NCBI RefSeq assembly: GCF_900215155.1
Contig: NZ_LT907980.1
Span: 620,001 to 684,000 of the forward strand
Direction: 5' to 3'
From: Marinobacter sp. LV10R510-11A
GTDB taxonomy: Bacteria > Pseudomonadota > Gammaproteobacteria > Pseudomonadales > Oleiphilaceae
Length of the DNA: 64,000 nucleotides
How positions within the stretch are numbered: position 1 is the stretch's first letter; the number at the start of each line of letters is the position of its first letter. The notes below the pieces were generated by a model. That model did no database searches and was not told the DNA's origin. It saw nothing but the letters and a program-made list of their open reading frames with translations. This document shows positions 31,512 through 41,029 of the stretch, piece after piece. A program made the translations under genes and the position numbers.

Positions 31512-32852
31512 ATGAACATTACGATTTTTGGTACCGGTTATGTAGGGCTTGTGACTGGAGCCTGCTTGGCCGATGTTGGCCATAACGTACTCTGCATGGA
31601 TGTTGATCAAGCAAAGATCGACAAGCTGAAGAACGGCCAGATCCCCATTTTTGAGCCTGGGCTCGAAAATATTGTAAAGCACACAGTGGAAGCAGGGCGC
31701 CTTGCGTTCACAACCGATGCAGAGGAAGCCGTTCAGCACGGCACGCTTCAGTTTATCGCGGTTGGTACGCCACCGGACGAAGACGGTTCGGCAGATCTGC
31801 AGTATGTAACGGCGGTAGCCAAGTCTATCGGGCAGTACATGGACGACTACAAGGTGATTGTAGACAAGTCCACCGTGCCAGTCGGCACTGGCGATAAAGT
31901 AAAGGCTGCGGTTCGTGCGCAGCTTGATCATCGTGGCCTGGAGCTTGAATTTGATGTGGTTTCCAACCCGGAATTCCTGAAAGAAGGCGCGGCGATCAAC
32001 GATTTCATGAAGCCGGACCGCATCATTATTGGCACGGATAGCGCTAGAGCTTCAGATGTACTGCGCGAAGTGTACTACCCGTTTAACCGCAGTCATGACC
32101 GCATGATTTTCATGGATATCCGGTCTGCGGAGCTAACCAAGTACGCAGCCAACTCTTTATTGGCCACCAAGATCAGCTTCATGAACGAAATTGCGAACCT
32201 GGCAGAGCGCTTGGGTGCGGATATCGAAGCGGTTCGTCGCGGCATAGGCTCCGACCCGCGCATCGGTTATCACTTTATTTATCCTGGTTGCGGCTACGGT
32301 GGTTCGTGCTTCCCCAAAGATGTGCAAGCGTTGGCGCGCACGGCGAGCGACTGCGGCTATGACGCGCGTTTGCTCAATGCCGTAGAGGCAGTTAACTACG
32401 CTCAGAAGCACGTGCTTTTCGACAAGATCAGCCACTATTTCGGTGGTGAGCTGAAGGGTAAAGTGGTGGCGATTTGGGGGTTGGCGTTCAAGCCAAACAC
32501 AGACGACATGCGCGAAGCCTCAGCTCGTACTCTGATGGAAAATCTCTGGAAAGCTGGCGCTAAAGTGCAGGCGTTTGATCCAGAGGCGATGGAAGAAACC
32601 CAGCGTATTTATGGTGACCATGAAGGCTTATCACTGTGCGGAACAAAGGAGCAGGCTTTGCGGGGTGCCGATGTGTTGACCATCTGTACCGAGTGGAAAG
32701 AGTTCCGTTCACCGGATTTTGCAACGATTGCCTCGGCGTTGCGTGAGCCGGTTGTGTTTGATGGCCGTAACCTTTACGAGCCGGAAATGCTGGAGCGTCA
32801 CGGCCTGATCTATTACGCCATTGGTCGTGGCCGTAACCAGTTTCATTTGTGA
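31512..32852 (+). CDS. ugd: UDP-glucose 6-dehydrogenase
   Basis: Oxidises UDP-glucose twice to UDP-glucuronate, a precursor for acidic exopolysaccharide and modified LPS. The 446 residues begin with the Rossmann motif [18 protein letters not shown], carry the catalytic cysteine in [14 protein letters not shown] (about 262) and the UDP-binding C-terminal domain. It follows galE by 39 nt. Its product is the likely substrate of the UDP-glucuronate epimerase-like protein at 52 kb. Confidence 0.94.
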   Translation: MNITIFGTGYVGLVTGACLADVGHNVLCMDVDQAKIDKLKNGQIPIFEPGLENIVKHTVEAGRLAFTTDAEEAVQHGTLQFIAVGTPPDEDGSADLQYVTAVAKSIGQYMDDYKVIVDKSTVPVGTGDKVKAAVRAQLDHRGLELEFDVVSNPEFLKEGAAINDFMKPDRIIIGTDSARASDVLREVYYPFNRSHDRMIFMDIRSAELTKYAANSLLATKISFMNEIANLAERLGADIEAVRRGIGSDPRIGYHFIYPGCGYGGSCFPKDVQALARTASDCGYDARLLNAVEAVNYAQKHVLFDKISHYFGGELKGKVVAIWGLAFKPNTDDMREASARTLMENLWKAGAKVQAFDPEAMEETQRIYGDHEGLSLCGTKEQALRGADVLTICTEWKEFRSPDFATIASALREPVVFDGRNLYEPEMLERHGLIYYAIGRGRNQFHL

Positions 32853-32862
32853 GGGTATAACG

Positions 32863-33324
32863 ATGACTCAGAGCCAAGATCAGAATTACCGACTTCACGA
32901 ACGGCTGGCGGCAGATACCATCAGCCTCGGTCATAGCGGTTTATGTGAAATCCGGTTGATGAATGACCAAACCTGGCCCTGGGTATTGCTGGTGCCGGCT
33001 CTTGCCGGCATTCGCGAAATTTACGAGTTAAGTGCAGCCCAGCAACACCTGTTGATACAGGAATCCTCAGCGCTCAGTCGTGGCATGATGGAAGCATTCG
33101 GCGGCGATAAGATGAATGTGGCTGCACTCGGCAACATGGTGCCCCAGCTGCACTTGCATCATATTGTCCGATTTGAAGGTGATCCGGCCTGGCCCGGCCC
33201 AGTGTGGGGAAAGCAACCGCCGGTGCCTTATGATAAAAGCCGTCTCGAGGAGGTTAAGCGGTCTCTGGCTACCGGGTTGCCTCATGCTTGGCTAGACGTT
33301 GCGAGCCGATCAGAATCATCCTGA
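32863..33324 (+). CDS. HIT-domain protein (histidine-triad hydrolase family)
   Basis: Small cytosolic protein (153 residues) with the HIT fold. The triad region is [24 protein letters not shown], the form common in proteobacterial members; an earlier NVAALGN motif also matches. HIT proteins hydrolyse nucleotide phosphoramidates or dinucleotides; the substrate of this subgroup is not established. ATG 32863 is chosen over an upstream GTG (32821) because that would overlap ugd by 32 nt and add no family sequence. Its 3' end overlaps fabR on the other strand by 56 bp. Confidence 0.87.
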   Translation: MTQSQDQNYRLHERLAADTISLGHSGLCEIRLMNDQTWPWVLLVPALAGIREIYELSAAQQHLLIQESSALSRGMMEAFGGDKMNVAALGNMVPQLHLHHIVRFEGDPAWPGPVWGKQPPVPYDKSRLEEVKRSLATGLPHAWLDVASRSESS

Positions 33325-33892
33325 GCTCGGTTTTCAACTTTATTTTCAGCTCTTCCCGCTCTTTAGGCGTGGCATCCAGCGCATCCGCGCCTTGGTTGAA
33401 CACCAGAGTAACCATTGCCTCAGCAACCAGCCGCGCATCAGAAAGAGGCTTGCGCTGTTCTTCCGCCAAACGCCGCAGATCGTCCGCAAGCTCTGCTACG
33501 AAATGATCAATCTCGGCTTTAATGGCAGTCCGGAACGGCTTGGAGCCACCGGTGCGCTCCCGCAGCATTAGCCGGAACAGGTTGGCGTTGTCGCCAAGAT
33601 ACTCCATAAAGGTTTCTACAGAGGTAGAAATAGCGCTGCCATCCCGGGCAATCCGCTTGCGCGCCTGGCGCATAAGCTGTCGCAAAGCCACGCCGCCTTC
33701 ATCGACCAATACCAGCCCCAACTCATCAAGATCTGCGAAGTGGCGATAGAACGACGTTGGCGCAATTCCGGCCTCCCGTGCCACTTCCCGCAGGCTCAGG
33801 CTCCCAAACCCGCGGTCCGAGCTCAATTGGGCGAGGGCAGAGTCCATCAGGGAACGCCGGGTGAGAAGTTTCTGCTCGGCTCTGGTTGACAA
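33269..33892 (-). CDS. fabR: TetR-family regulator, FabR-like (unsaturated fatty acid control)
   Basis: DNA-binding repressor. The 207 residues start with a TetR helix-turn-helix (about 10-60) whose [24 protein letters not shown] is the FabR form, followed by the helical ligand domain. FabR senses the saturated/unsaturated acyl-thioester balance and represses fabA/fabB; those genes are not here. The orthologue call rests on the N-terminal sequence and length. Converges with the HIT gene and diverges from aspS. Confidence 0.82.
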   Translation of the reverse strand: MSTRAEQKLLTRRSLMDSALAQLSSDRGFGSLSLREVAREAGIAPTSFYRHFADLDELGLVLVDEGGVALRQLMRQARKRIARDGSAISTSVETFMEYLGDNANLFRLMLRERTGGSKPFRTAIKAEIDHFVAELADDLRRLAEEQRKPLSDARLVAEAMVTLVFNQGADALDATPKEREELKIKLKTELRMILIGSQRLAKHEATR

Positions 33893-34011
33893 GGTAGTGG
33901 CTCCAATAACACATGAGCGCAGTAGTCTAGCGGTCTGCTCCCTGAGAGGGAACCACCATGGGTTGTCGGAGCCAGATTATCCTCAGCCCTTGCCCGGGGG
34001 GGTAAACAAGC

Positions 34012-34040
34012 CTGATTTTCACCGCCATTATGTTTATAAT
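34012..34040 (+). promoter_or_regulatory. sigma-70-like promoter for aspS
   Basis: A perfect TATAAT (34035-34040) stands 17 nt after a weak -35 (CTGATT, 34012-34017) and 54 nt before the aspS start. The 202-nt fabR-aspS spacer holds no other recognised element. Confidence 0.5.
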
Positions 34041-34094
34041 AAGCCGCCTGCTTTTCAGACAATTACGTAAACATCAGATACAACGGGAACCGGT

Positions 34095-35900
34095 ATGCGC
34101 AGTCATTATTGCGGTGGGATCAACGAATCTCACATCGATCAGGAAGTTACACTTTGCGGATGGGTACACCGCCGCCGTGACCATGGTGGGGTTATCTTCT
34201 TGGATCTGCGAGATCGGGATGGCATATCCCAGGTTGTAGTAGACCCAGATACCCCCGAAAGCTTTGCACTTGCCGAAAAAGTGCGCAGCGAGTATGTGGT
34301 TAAGATCACAGGCTTAGTGCGTCGTCGTCCGGCAGGCACCGAGAACAGCAACATGCCCACGGGCCAGGTTGAAATGCTCGGCAAGGAAGTCACCATTCTG
34401 AACGCCGCAGCCACGCCTCCGTTCCCGCTGGATGAGCATGTAGATGTAGGTGAGGACGTTCGCCTGCGCTATCGCTTCATCGATTTGCGTCGCCCAGAGA
34501 TGCTGAACCGCCTACGCTTTCGTTCGCGGGTAACCAGCTACATCCGCAACTACCTCGACAGCAACGGCTTTATGGATGTGGAAACACCCATCCTAACCCG
34601 TGCCACGCCCGAAGGTGCCCGTGACTATCTGGTGCCGAGCCGTACTCACGAAGGCTCGTTTTTCGCGCTTCCGCAGTCGCCTCAGCTGTTCAAGCAAATG
34701 TTGATGGTGTCTGGCGTAGATCGCTATTACCAAATCGCCAAGTGCTTCCGAGATGAAGACCTGCGTGCAGATCGTCAGCCTGAGTTCACCCAGGTGGATA
34801 TCGAAGCATCCTTCGTTGACGAAGAAACGTTGATGAACCTGAACGAGGACATGATTCGTGCTCTGTTCAAAGACGTTATGCAAGTGGAACTGCCGGCATT
34901 CCCGCGCATGCCTCATTCCGAAGCCATGGATCGATTTGGCAGTGATAAGCCAGATTTGCGTATTCCGCTGGAGCTTCAAGATGTGGGTGATCTGGTCGCC
35001 GGCGTCGATTTCAAAGTATTTGCGGGCCCGGCAAATGACCCTCAGGGTCGTGTAGCAGCTCTGCGTGTACCCAAAGGTGGTAAGCTGAGCCGCAAGCAGA
35101 TTGATGAGTACACCAAGTTTGTCGGTATCTACGGTGCCAAAGGCTTGGCGTACATCAAGGTGAATGATCTGGCCAAGGGCGTGGAAGGCCTGCAGTCGCC
35201 AATCGTTAAGTTCCTTGGTGATGATGTTGCCATGGCCATTATCGAGCGCACGGGAGCTGAGGACGGCGACATCGTGTTCTTTGGCGCCGACAAAACCACG
35301 GTTGTAAATGAAGCTCTGGGCGCGCTGCGGGTTCGCGTTGGCCATGATTTAGACATGCTCACCGCTGCATGGGCACCCATGTGGGTTGTGGACTTCCCGA
35401 TGTTCGAAGAGTTGCCAGATGGCGGGTTTACGGCTATTCACCACCCGTTCACGGCGCCGAGTTGCAGCCCGGAAGAATTAGCGGCGAACCCGGCAACGGC
35501 TTTGTCCCGTGCCTACGATATGGTTCTGAACGGTACCGAGTTGGGTGGCGGTTCTATTCGTATACACAGTGGTCAGATGCAGCAGGAAGTGTTCCGCATT
35601 CTGGGCATTAGCGAAGAAGAGTCCCGCGCTAAGTTCGGGTTCCTACTTGATGCCCTCAAGTACGGGTGCCCGCCCCATGGCGGTTTGGCCTTGGGCTTGG
35701 ATCGTCTGATCATGTTGCTCACCGGATCCAGCTCTATCCGTGACGTAATTGCCTTCCCGAAAACCCAGAGTGCAACCTGCTTGATGACTCAAGCACCGGG
35801 TGAAGTGGATGAGAAGCAATTGCGTGAGCTGAACATTCGCCTACGCAAAAAGCCGGCAAAAGCGGCTGACGATCAGGCTTCTGAAACCGAAGAAACGTAA
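34095..35900 (+). CDS. aspS: aspartyl-tRNA synthetase, probably non-discriminating
   Basis: Charges tRNA-Asp. The 601 residues have the N-terminal OB anticodon-binding domain (about 1-105), class II core with [16 protein letters not shown] motif 2, the bacterial GAD insertion (about 290-420) and motif 3 GLALGLDR. In the OB domain [13 protein letters not shown] has His at residue 30 where E. coli has Leu (RRDLGS), and RRPAGTEN has a Gly at 81; the same residues mark the Pseudomonas aeruginosa enzyme, which also charges tRNA-Asn. If so, an amidotransferase GatCAB elsewhere must convert Asp-tRNA-Asn. Followed 12 nt later by ruvC. Confidence 0.95.
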   Translation: MRSHYCGGINESHIDQEVTLCGWVHRRRDHGGVIFLDLRDRDGISQVVVDPDTPESFALAEKVRSEYVVKITGLVRRRPAGTENSNMPTGQVEMLGKEVTILNAAATPPFPLDEHVDVGEDVRLRYRFIDLRRPEMLNRLRFRSRVTSYIRNYLDSNGFMDVETPILTRATPEGARDYLVPSRTHEGSFFALPQSPQLFKQMLMVSGVDRYYQIAKCFRDEDLRADRQPEFTQVDIEASFVDEETLMNLNEDMIRALFKDVMQVELPAFPRMPHSEAMDRFGSDKPDLRIPLELQDVGDLVAGVDFKVFAGPANDPQGRVAALRVPKGGKLSRKQIDEYTKFVGIYGAKGLAYIKVNDLAKGVEGLQSPIVKFLGDDVAMAIIERTGAEDGDIVFFGADKTTVVNEALGALRVRVGHDLDMLTAAWAPMWVVDFPMFEELPDGGFTAIHHPFTAPSCSPEELAANPATALSRAYDMVLNGTELGGGSIRIHSGQMQQEVFRILGISEEESRAKFGFLLDALKYGCPPHGGLALGLDRLIMLLTGSSSIRDVIAFPKTQSATCLMTQAPGEVDEKQLRELNIRLRKKPAKAADDQASETEET

Positions 35901-35912
35901 GCAGGCACTGAT

Positions 35913-36440
35913 GTGACGACTATTCTGGGTGTCGACCCCGGCTCAAGGATCACCGGTTACGGGATTATCCGCGTCGAGGGCCGGCACATAGAATATATCG
36001 ACAGCGGCTGTATCCGCATGGGTGAGAAGCCCATGCCGGAGCGGCTGAAAATAATTTTTCAGAGCCTGGTGAGTTTGATCGGTGAATACCGGCCAGAGGA
36101 ATTTGCCATTGAGCAGGTGTTCATGGCCCGTAACCCAGATTCCGCACTCAAGCTTGGGCAGGCCCGTGGCGCAGCTATAGTGGGCGCCGCCACTAGTGGG
36201 CTGGCCGTTCATGAGTACTCCGCACGACAGGTTAAGCAGGCTGTGGTAGGCACTGGCGGTGCCGACAAATCCCAAGTACAGCACATGGTTCAGGTGTTGC
36301 TGTCACTCTCCCGCAAACCCCAAGAAGATGCAGCCGATGCCCTGGCAATCGCCCTGTGCCACGCACACATGAATCAAAGTATTGTGAGAGTAGCAGGCGC
36401 TGCGGGCAAAGCGCGTAGTGGGCGCGTGCGACAACAATAA
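35913..36440 (+). CDS. ruvC: Holliday junction endonuclease RuvC
   Basis: Resolves Holliday junctions made in recombination and repair. The 175 residues have the RNase H-like fold with the first acidic residue in [13 protein letters not shown] (D8), a catalytic glutamate in AIEQVF and the C-terminal [14 protein letters not shown]. Start is GTG (MTTILGV). First gene of ruvC-ruvA; no LexA box was found upstream. Confidence 0.95.
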   Translation: MTTILGVDPGSRITGYGIIRVEGRHIEYIDSGCIRMGEKPMPERLKIIFQSLVSLIGEYRPEEFAIEQVFMARNPDSALKLGQARGAAIVGAATSGLAVHEYSARQVKQAVVGTGGADKSQVQHMVQVLLSLSRKPQEDAADALAIALCHAHMNQSIVRVAGAAGKARSGRVRQQ

Positions 36441-36470
36441 GCTGCTCTGCGGAGCGGCAGGAGGCTTTCC

Positions 36471-37100
36471 TTGATAGGTCGTATCCGAGGTATTTTGATC
36501 GAAAAGTCACCCGGCCAGGCACTGGTTGAGTGCAGCGGCCTGGGTTATGAAGTTGATATCCCTTACACCACCTTCTTTCACCTGCCAGAAGCCGGGCAGG
36601 AAGTTACCCTTCATACACATTTTGCGGTCCGCGAAGACGCCCAAAGTCTCTTTGGATTTGCGTCACGGCTCGATCGTGACCTATTCCGGTTGCTGATTAA
36701 GGTTAACGGCGTGGGTCCAAAAATGGCCACCGGCATTTTATCTGGCTTGGATGCACAGCAGTTTATTCACTGTATTGAAGGGCGGGATATCAACTCACTG
36801 GTTAAGCTTCCGGGCGTTGGCAAGAAAACCGCTGAGCGCCTGTTAATCGAGATGACAGACCGTATCAAGCAGCTTGAAGGGCAGTTTATACCTGCGTCTA
36901 CGCGCACAGAGGGTTCCGCAACAGACACTTCCCAGTCTTCAGCTAACTCACACAAGCCCGTTGACGAAGCAGAGGCAGCGCTGATCGCTCTTGGGTATAA
37001 GCCCCAAGAGGCCGCGCGGGCCATTACCAGAGTTGCGGAAGAGGGCATGTCCAGCGAGGCCCTGATTCGTCTGGCCCTGCGCAATATGATCCCTGCTTGA
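36471..37100 (+). CDS. ruvA: Holliday junction DNA helicase subunit RuvA
   Basis: Tetrameric clamp that holds the four-way junction for RuvB. The 209 residues have the N-terminal OB domain (MIGRIRGILIEK), two helix-hairpin-helix motifs (LIKVNGVGPKMA about 72-83, LVKLPGVGKKTAERL about 107-121), a variable linker and domain III that contacts RuvB. The start is TTG with a strong GGAGG upstream, unusual but matching the family start exactly. ruvB follows after 139 nt. Confidence 0.95.
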   Translation: MIGRIRGILIEKSPGQALVECSGLGYEVDIPYTTFFHLPEAGQEVTLHTHFAVREDAQSLFGFASRLDRDLFRLLIKVNGVGPKMATGILSGLDAQQFIHCIEGRDINSLVKLPGVGKKTAERLLIEMTDRIKQLEGQFIPASTRTEGSATDTSQSSANSHKPVDEAEAALIALGYKPQEAARAITRVAEEGMSSEALIRLALRNMIPA

Positions 37101-37239
37101 TGACGTGATGTTAATGTGTCGCCTGTATAGCGCCAAACCTGTAGAGAGCGTAACGTGACACGCACAGGGCTGTTTGTACAATTGGGTCACTTTTGGTTTC
37201 AAGTGGCAGTCTATTGATTCCCGATAAGCGGATGAGTAA

Positions 37240-38271
37240 ATGATTGAGTCCGACAGACTGATCTCAGCCCGGACCGGTGACAACGAAGAGGTGCAGGATC
37301 GAGCTATCCGGCCCACGTTGCTTTCGCAGTATGTGGGGCAGCCCGTCGTACGGGAACAGATGGACATCTTTATGTCTGCGGCTCGTGGTCGCCGAGAAGC
37401 ACTGGATCATGTGCTGATTTTTGGGCCGCCAGGGCTGGGTAAAACCACGCTTGCGAACATTATTGCCAATGAAATGGGGGTGGCCATAAAAACCACCTCC
37501 GGGCCAGTGCTTGAAAAAGCCGGGGATTTGGCAGCAATGCTTACCAACCTTGAGGACGGAGATATCCTCTTTATTGATGAGATTCATCGTCTTAGTGCTG
37601 TAGTGGAAGAGATATTGTATCCGGCGATGGAAGACTATCAGCTGGATATCATGATCGGCGAGGGGCCAGCAGCACGCTCGATCAAGCTGGACCTGCCACC
37701 GTTCACCTTGGTAGGCGCAACCACCAGGGCTGGTCTGCTTACATCGCCCCTGCGGGATCGTTTCGGCATTGTGCAGCGCCTGGAGTTTTATAACACCGCG
37801 GATCTTACGCACATTATTATGCGTTCCGCGCGCTTGTCAGGCGTTGATCTTGATGAAGAAGGCGCCTACGAGATAGCGCGTCGTTCTCGGGGAACGCCCC
37901 GAATAGCGAACCGGCTGTTACGTCGGGTGAGGGATTACGCAGAAGTGCGGGCAGATGGCTATATAAACGCAGCAATTGCAGACCAAGCACTGAACATGCT
38001 GAAAGTGGATGGGCAAGGTTTCGATCATATGGATCGGCGGTTGCTGCTAGCGATGATTGAAAAGTTTGATGGTGGGCCAGTAGGCGTTGAAAGCCTTGCC
38101 GCGGCGATCAGTGAAGAGCGGGGTACGATTGAGGATGTGATTGAGCCTTTTCTGATTCAACAGGGCTATATCATGCGTACGCCCCGTGGTCGTATGGTGA
38201 CCTCTCATGCGTATCAGCATTTCGGTATTGTGAAGGAGAGTTCGGATTCTGCAGGAGGCCCCTTTGAGTGA
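37240..38271 (+). CDS. ruvB: Holliday junction DNA helicase motor RuvB
   Basis: Hexameric AAA+ ATPase that drives branch migration. The 343 residues carry Walker [10 protein letters not shown] (about 64-72), Walker [10 protein letters not shown] (about 109), sensor 1 GATTRAG, the arginine finger region and a C-terminal winged helix ending TPRGR. The 139-nt gap from ruvA contains an 8-bp TTGTACAA palindrome but no full LexA site. Its last 8 nt overlap the ybgC start. Confidence 0.96.
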   Translation: MIESDRLISARTGDNEEVQDRAIRPTLLSQYVGQPVVREQMDIFMSAARGRREALDHVLIFGPPGLGKTTLANIIANEMGVAIKTTSGPVLEKAGDLAAMLTNLEDGDILFIDEIHRLSAVVEEILYPAMEDYQLDIMIGEGPAARSIKLDLPPFTLVGATTRAGLLTSPLRDRFGIVQRLEFYNTADLTHIIMRSARLSGVDLDEEGAYEIARRSRGTPRIANRLLRRVRDYAEVRADGYINAAIADQALNMLKVDGQGFDHMDRRLLLAMIEKFDGGPVGVESLAAAISEERGTIEDVIEPFLIQQGYIMRTPRGRMVTSHAYQHFGIVKESSDSAGGPFE

Positions 38272-38725
38272 CGGTCAAGCCCCGGCAACGTTCACATGGC
38301 CAGTCCGGGTATACATTGAAGACACAGATGCAGGCGGCATTGTTTTTCATGCGCGCTATCTGCATTACATGGAGCGCGCCCGCACAGAGTGGGTGCGTAG
38401 TTGCGGGGTAGGGCTTCGGGCAGGAATGGCCGAAAACATAAGTTATGTCGTGCAGCGCCTGTCGATTCACTATGCTGCGCCGGCCGTGCTCGATGACGAG
38501 CTCACCGTAACCGCAGAGCCGGTGGCATTTGGTCGGGTTTGGATGGAGTTTCGGCAACGGGTTGTCCGGGTGCGAGATAAAAAGCAGTTATGTGAAGCAG
38601 ATGTACGAGTTGCCTGTATAGCCCTCGATAGCGGGCGTCCAAGGCGTTTACCAGAAAACATGCGAGCGCTGCTCGAACAGTACAAGCAGCACCCTGAAAC
38701 AAAACACGAAATAGGCCAGGAGTAA
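38264..38725 (+). CDS. ybgC: YbgC-type acyl-CoA thioesterase of the tol-pal cluster
   Basis: Hot-dog fold thioesterase, first gene of the tol-pal cluster in many proteobacteria. The 153 residues include the motif [25 protein letters not shown], whose Asp is catalytic. The start is TTG (38264), backed by GCAGGAGG upstream, and overlaps the ruvB end by 8 nt. Known YbgC enzymes cleave short acyl-CoA; the link to Tol function is unclear in the literature. Confidence 0.92.
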   Translation: MSDGQAPATFTWPVRVYIEDTDAGGIVFHARYLHYMERARTEWVRSCGVGLRAGMAENISYVVQRLSIHYAAPAVLDDELTVTAEPVAFGRVWMEFRQRVVRVRDKKQLCEADVRVACIALDSGRPRRLPENMRALLEQYKQHPETKHEIGQE

Positions 38726-38728
38726 GCG

Positions 38729-39466
38729 GTGGATTCGGAACTGTCAGTATGGAGTCTGATTTCAAATGCCGGTGTGTTGGTGCAATTGGTTATGTTGCTA
38801 CTTGCCGCCGCATCGATAATGTCTTGGGCGTTTATTTTTCAGCGCTTTCAGGTGTTTCGCAAAGCCCGGCAGGCGCAGCTCGCGTTTGAAGAGCGCTTTT
38901 GGTCCGGCATGGATCTGGGGCAGCTCTATCGCGAAGTGAGCGCTGAGCCGACACCCTTCTCTGGGATGGAAACGTTATTTCGTGCCGGCTTTAAAGAGTT
39001 TTCCCGGCTGCGCCAGCAAAGCCATGACGCAGATGCTGTCATGGAAGGAACCCAGCGAGCCATGCGAGTCGCATTTTCCCGTGAACAGGAGCGCTTTGAA
39101 GCCCATCTGTCGTTCCTTGCCACGGTGGGCTCCACAAGCCCGTATGTCGGTCTGTTCGGTACCGTGTGGGGCATTATGAATTCGTTTCGCGGCTTGGCTC
39201 AGGTTCAGCAGGCTACGCTGGCCACGGTGGCACCAGGCATTTCAGAGGCGCTGATTGCGACCGCCATGGGCCTGTTTGCCGCGATTCCGGCGGTTATTGC
39301 CTACAACCGGTTCTCTACCAAGTCGGATGCGCTTTTGAAGAATTTTGAAACCTTCGCGGAAGAATTTTCCAGCATTCTCCATCGTCGGGTTCATAGCGCT
39401 AATAGCAGCGCTAATAGCAGCGCCAATAACAGCGCCAATACCAGTGCCGATAAGGGTGCAGAGTAG
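38729..39466 (+). CDS. tolQ: TolQ proton channel subunit
   Basis: Inner-membrane stator of the Tol-Pal machine, which keeps the outer membrane attached and constricts it at division. The 245 residues have three membrane segments (about 15-38, 135-160, 170-195) with the SPYVGLFGTVWGIMNSF motif. GTG start 3 nt after ybgC. The last 24 or so residues form a low-complexity tail of SAN(S/N/T) tetrapeptides encoded by a tandem repeat, an addition relative to E. coli TolQ (about 230 residues). Confidence 0.94.
   Translation: MDSELSVWSLISNAGVLVQLVMLLLAAASIMSWAFIFQRFQVFRKARQAQLAFEERFWSGMDLGQLYREVSAEPTPFSGMETLFRAGFKEFSRLRQQSHDADAVMEGTQRAMRVAFSREQERFEAHLSFLATVGSTSPYVGLFGTVWGIMNSFRGLAQVQQATLATVAPGISEALIATAMGLFAAIPAVIAYNRFSTKSDALLKNFETFAEEFSSILHRRVHSANSSANSSANNSANTSADKGAE
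39395..39454 (+). repeat. tolQ: 12-bp tandem repeat (5 units) in the tolQ 3' end
   Basis: Five in-frame 12-bp units: two identical AGCGCTAATAGC, two AGCGCCAATAMC, and a diverged AGTGCCGATAAG. They encode SANS-SANS-SANN-SANT-SADK. In-frame units change length without breaking the protein. Confidence 0.85.
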
Positions 39467-39512
39467 TGACGATAGCCATGACGCTTACCTTTAACAGCCG
39501 GAGTACAGTGCT

Positions 39513-39959
39513 ATGAAAGGCATGGGGATGATGCCCGAAAATCGGCGTAAGCCGATGGCAGAAATTAACGTCGTTCCGTATATCGATGTAATGCTGGTGC
39601 TGTTGATTATTTTCATGGTCACGGCGCCTATGCTCATTCAGGGCGTGAAAGTGGATCTGCCGGAGACCTCATCTGACCCGATTCAGGCAGACAAAAACGT
39701 GGAATCCATCGTCGTGTCTGTCGATTCCAACGGCGCCTATTACGTTGAGGTTGGTGATAAGGGCAGCGACCCTATGTCTCTTGCGGAGGTTCGTGAGCAG
39801 GTAGCCAAAATCTTGTCTCAAAGGACATCCAGCGACATTCTCGTGCGCGGTGACGAAAACGTGGATTACGGCACGGTGGTGCGTTTGATGGCAGCTCTTC
39901 AGGGTGCGGGGGCAACCAGCATTGGTCTGATTACCGATACGCTCCCGGACAAAACGTGA
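39513..39959 (+). CDS. tolR: TolR stator protein
   Basis: Single-pass inner-membrane protein pairing with TolQ. The 148 residues hold AEINVVPYIDVMLVLLIIFM (about 16-35), with the essential transmembrane Asp in YIDVM, then a periplasmic domain. ATG start 46 nt after tolQ; the MKGMGMMPENRRKPM head is cytoplasmic. Confidence 0.95.
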   Translation: MKGMGMMPENRRKPMAEINVVPYIDVMLVLLIIFMVTAPMLIQGVKVDLPETSSDPIQADKNVESIVVSVDSNGAYYVEVGDKGSDPMSLAEVREQVAKILSQRTSSDILVRGDENVDYGTVVRLMAALQGAGATSIGLITDTLPDKT

Positions 39960-39981
39960 GATCAGGGCAGGCGGAATTGTT

Positions 39982-41013
39982 GTGATAGGCCACGAACGGG
40001 ACATTATCAGTACTGGAGTGCCGGCTTGGAAGTCACCAGTCGCGCTGTCGGTTGCGTTGCACCTTCTTATCGTCGGTGTTGCCCTTGCGGGTTGGTCGTG
40101 GTCGTCTCCCATTCATGAGCCGCCTCCCAACAGTGTGTCTGCTCGCCTTATTACCCAGCAGAAGCCCGAGCCTAGTCCGGTTGTTGAACCGGTAGAGCAA
40201 CCGGACCGAGAGCAGGAGCAAAAGGAGCTGGAGAAAAAGAAGCAGGCGGACGCGCAAAAACGCCAAAAAGAAGAAGCGGCGCGCAAGGCTGCGGAGCAGA
40301 AAAAACGCGAAGACGCCAAGCGAAAAGTTCAAGAGCAGGAGCGCGAGCAGGCCAAGGCCGAAGAGCGTAAGGTTCAAAAGGCACGTGAAGCAGAAGCGGT
40401 ACGCCAGAAGGCAGACGCTGAATCGAAAGAGCGGGAGCGCCAGAAGGCAGAAGCTGAAAAGCAGCGGCAGCAAGAAGCCAAGCGCAAGGCCGAAGAGGAA
40501 AAGCGGCGCCAGCAAGAACAGCGTGAGCGCGAAGAAGCCGAACGCAAGAAAAAAGAAGAGCAGGCGCGTAAGGAGGCAGAACGTAAGCGTCTAGAGGCTG
40601 AGCGCAGGCTCCAAGAGCAGCAGCTGAAAGCTCAGGCCGAGCAAGCAAACAAAGCCAGCGCAGAAGAGGCGCAACGCAAAAAACAGGCCGCCGCTGCCAA
40701 AGCTCGAGAAGCCCAAATGCTGTCTGAGAGCCAAAAATATCAAGCGTTGATCCGTGAACGCCTCAGTCAGGCTTGGTATCCGCCTTCTTCAGCGACAGAA
40801 GACATGACCGCTCGGTTGCAGATTACCTTGCTGCCAACCGGTGAGCTGGCTGGCGTAAAATTGCTGGCTAGCAGCGGAAACACGGCGTTTGATAACTCTG
40901 CGCTAGGCGCAGTAAAGTCTTTAAACCGGTACCCGGTGCCGTCTGAGCGGGACACGTTTGAAACCTATTTCCGCCAGTTTACCATTGAATTCAATCCTCG
41001 CAGATTGAGATAA
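39982..41013 (+). CDS. tolA: TolA energy-transducing protein
   Basis: Spans the periplasm to link TolQR to Pal and TolB. The 343 residues have an N-terminal membrane anchor (about 14-36), a long lysine/glutamate/alanine-rich helix (about 70-255) and a C-terminal globular domain (about 260-343) with YPPSSATEDMTARLQI. Start GTG. The helix is shorter than in E. coli (421 residues). The strongly biased composition produces long antisense open frames that are not genes. Confidence 0.94.
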   Translation: MIGHERDIISTGVPAWKSPVALSVALHLLIVGVALAGWSWSSPIHEPPPNSVSARLITQQKPEPSPVVEPVEQPDREQEQKELEKKKQADAQKRQKEEAARKAAEQKKREDAKRKVQEQEREQAKAEERKVQKAREAEAVRQKADAESKERERQKAEAEKQRQQEAKRKAEEEKRRQQEQREREEAERKKKEEQARKEAERKRLEAERRLQEQQLKAQAEQANKASAEEAQRKKQAAAAKAREAQMLSESQKYQALIRERLSQAWYPPSSATEDMTARLQITLLPTGELAGVKLLASSGNTAFDNSALGAVKSLNRYPVPSERDTFETYFRQFTIEFNPRRLR

Positions 41014-41029
41014 GGAAGCGGGTAACACT

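Noticed and set aside
37101..37239. LexA box upstream of ruvB
   Set aside because: A CTGT half and a TTGTACAA palindrome are present, but the second half-site ACAG is missing.
40033..40648. Long minus-strand frames of 158-160 codons rich in Leu/Phe or Ala/Pro
   Set aside because: They mirror the lysine/glutamate repeat helix of TolA; the low-complexity composition produces them.
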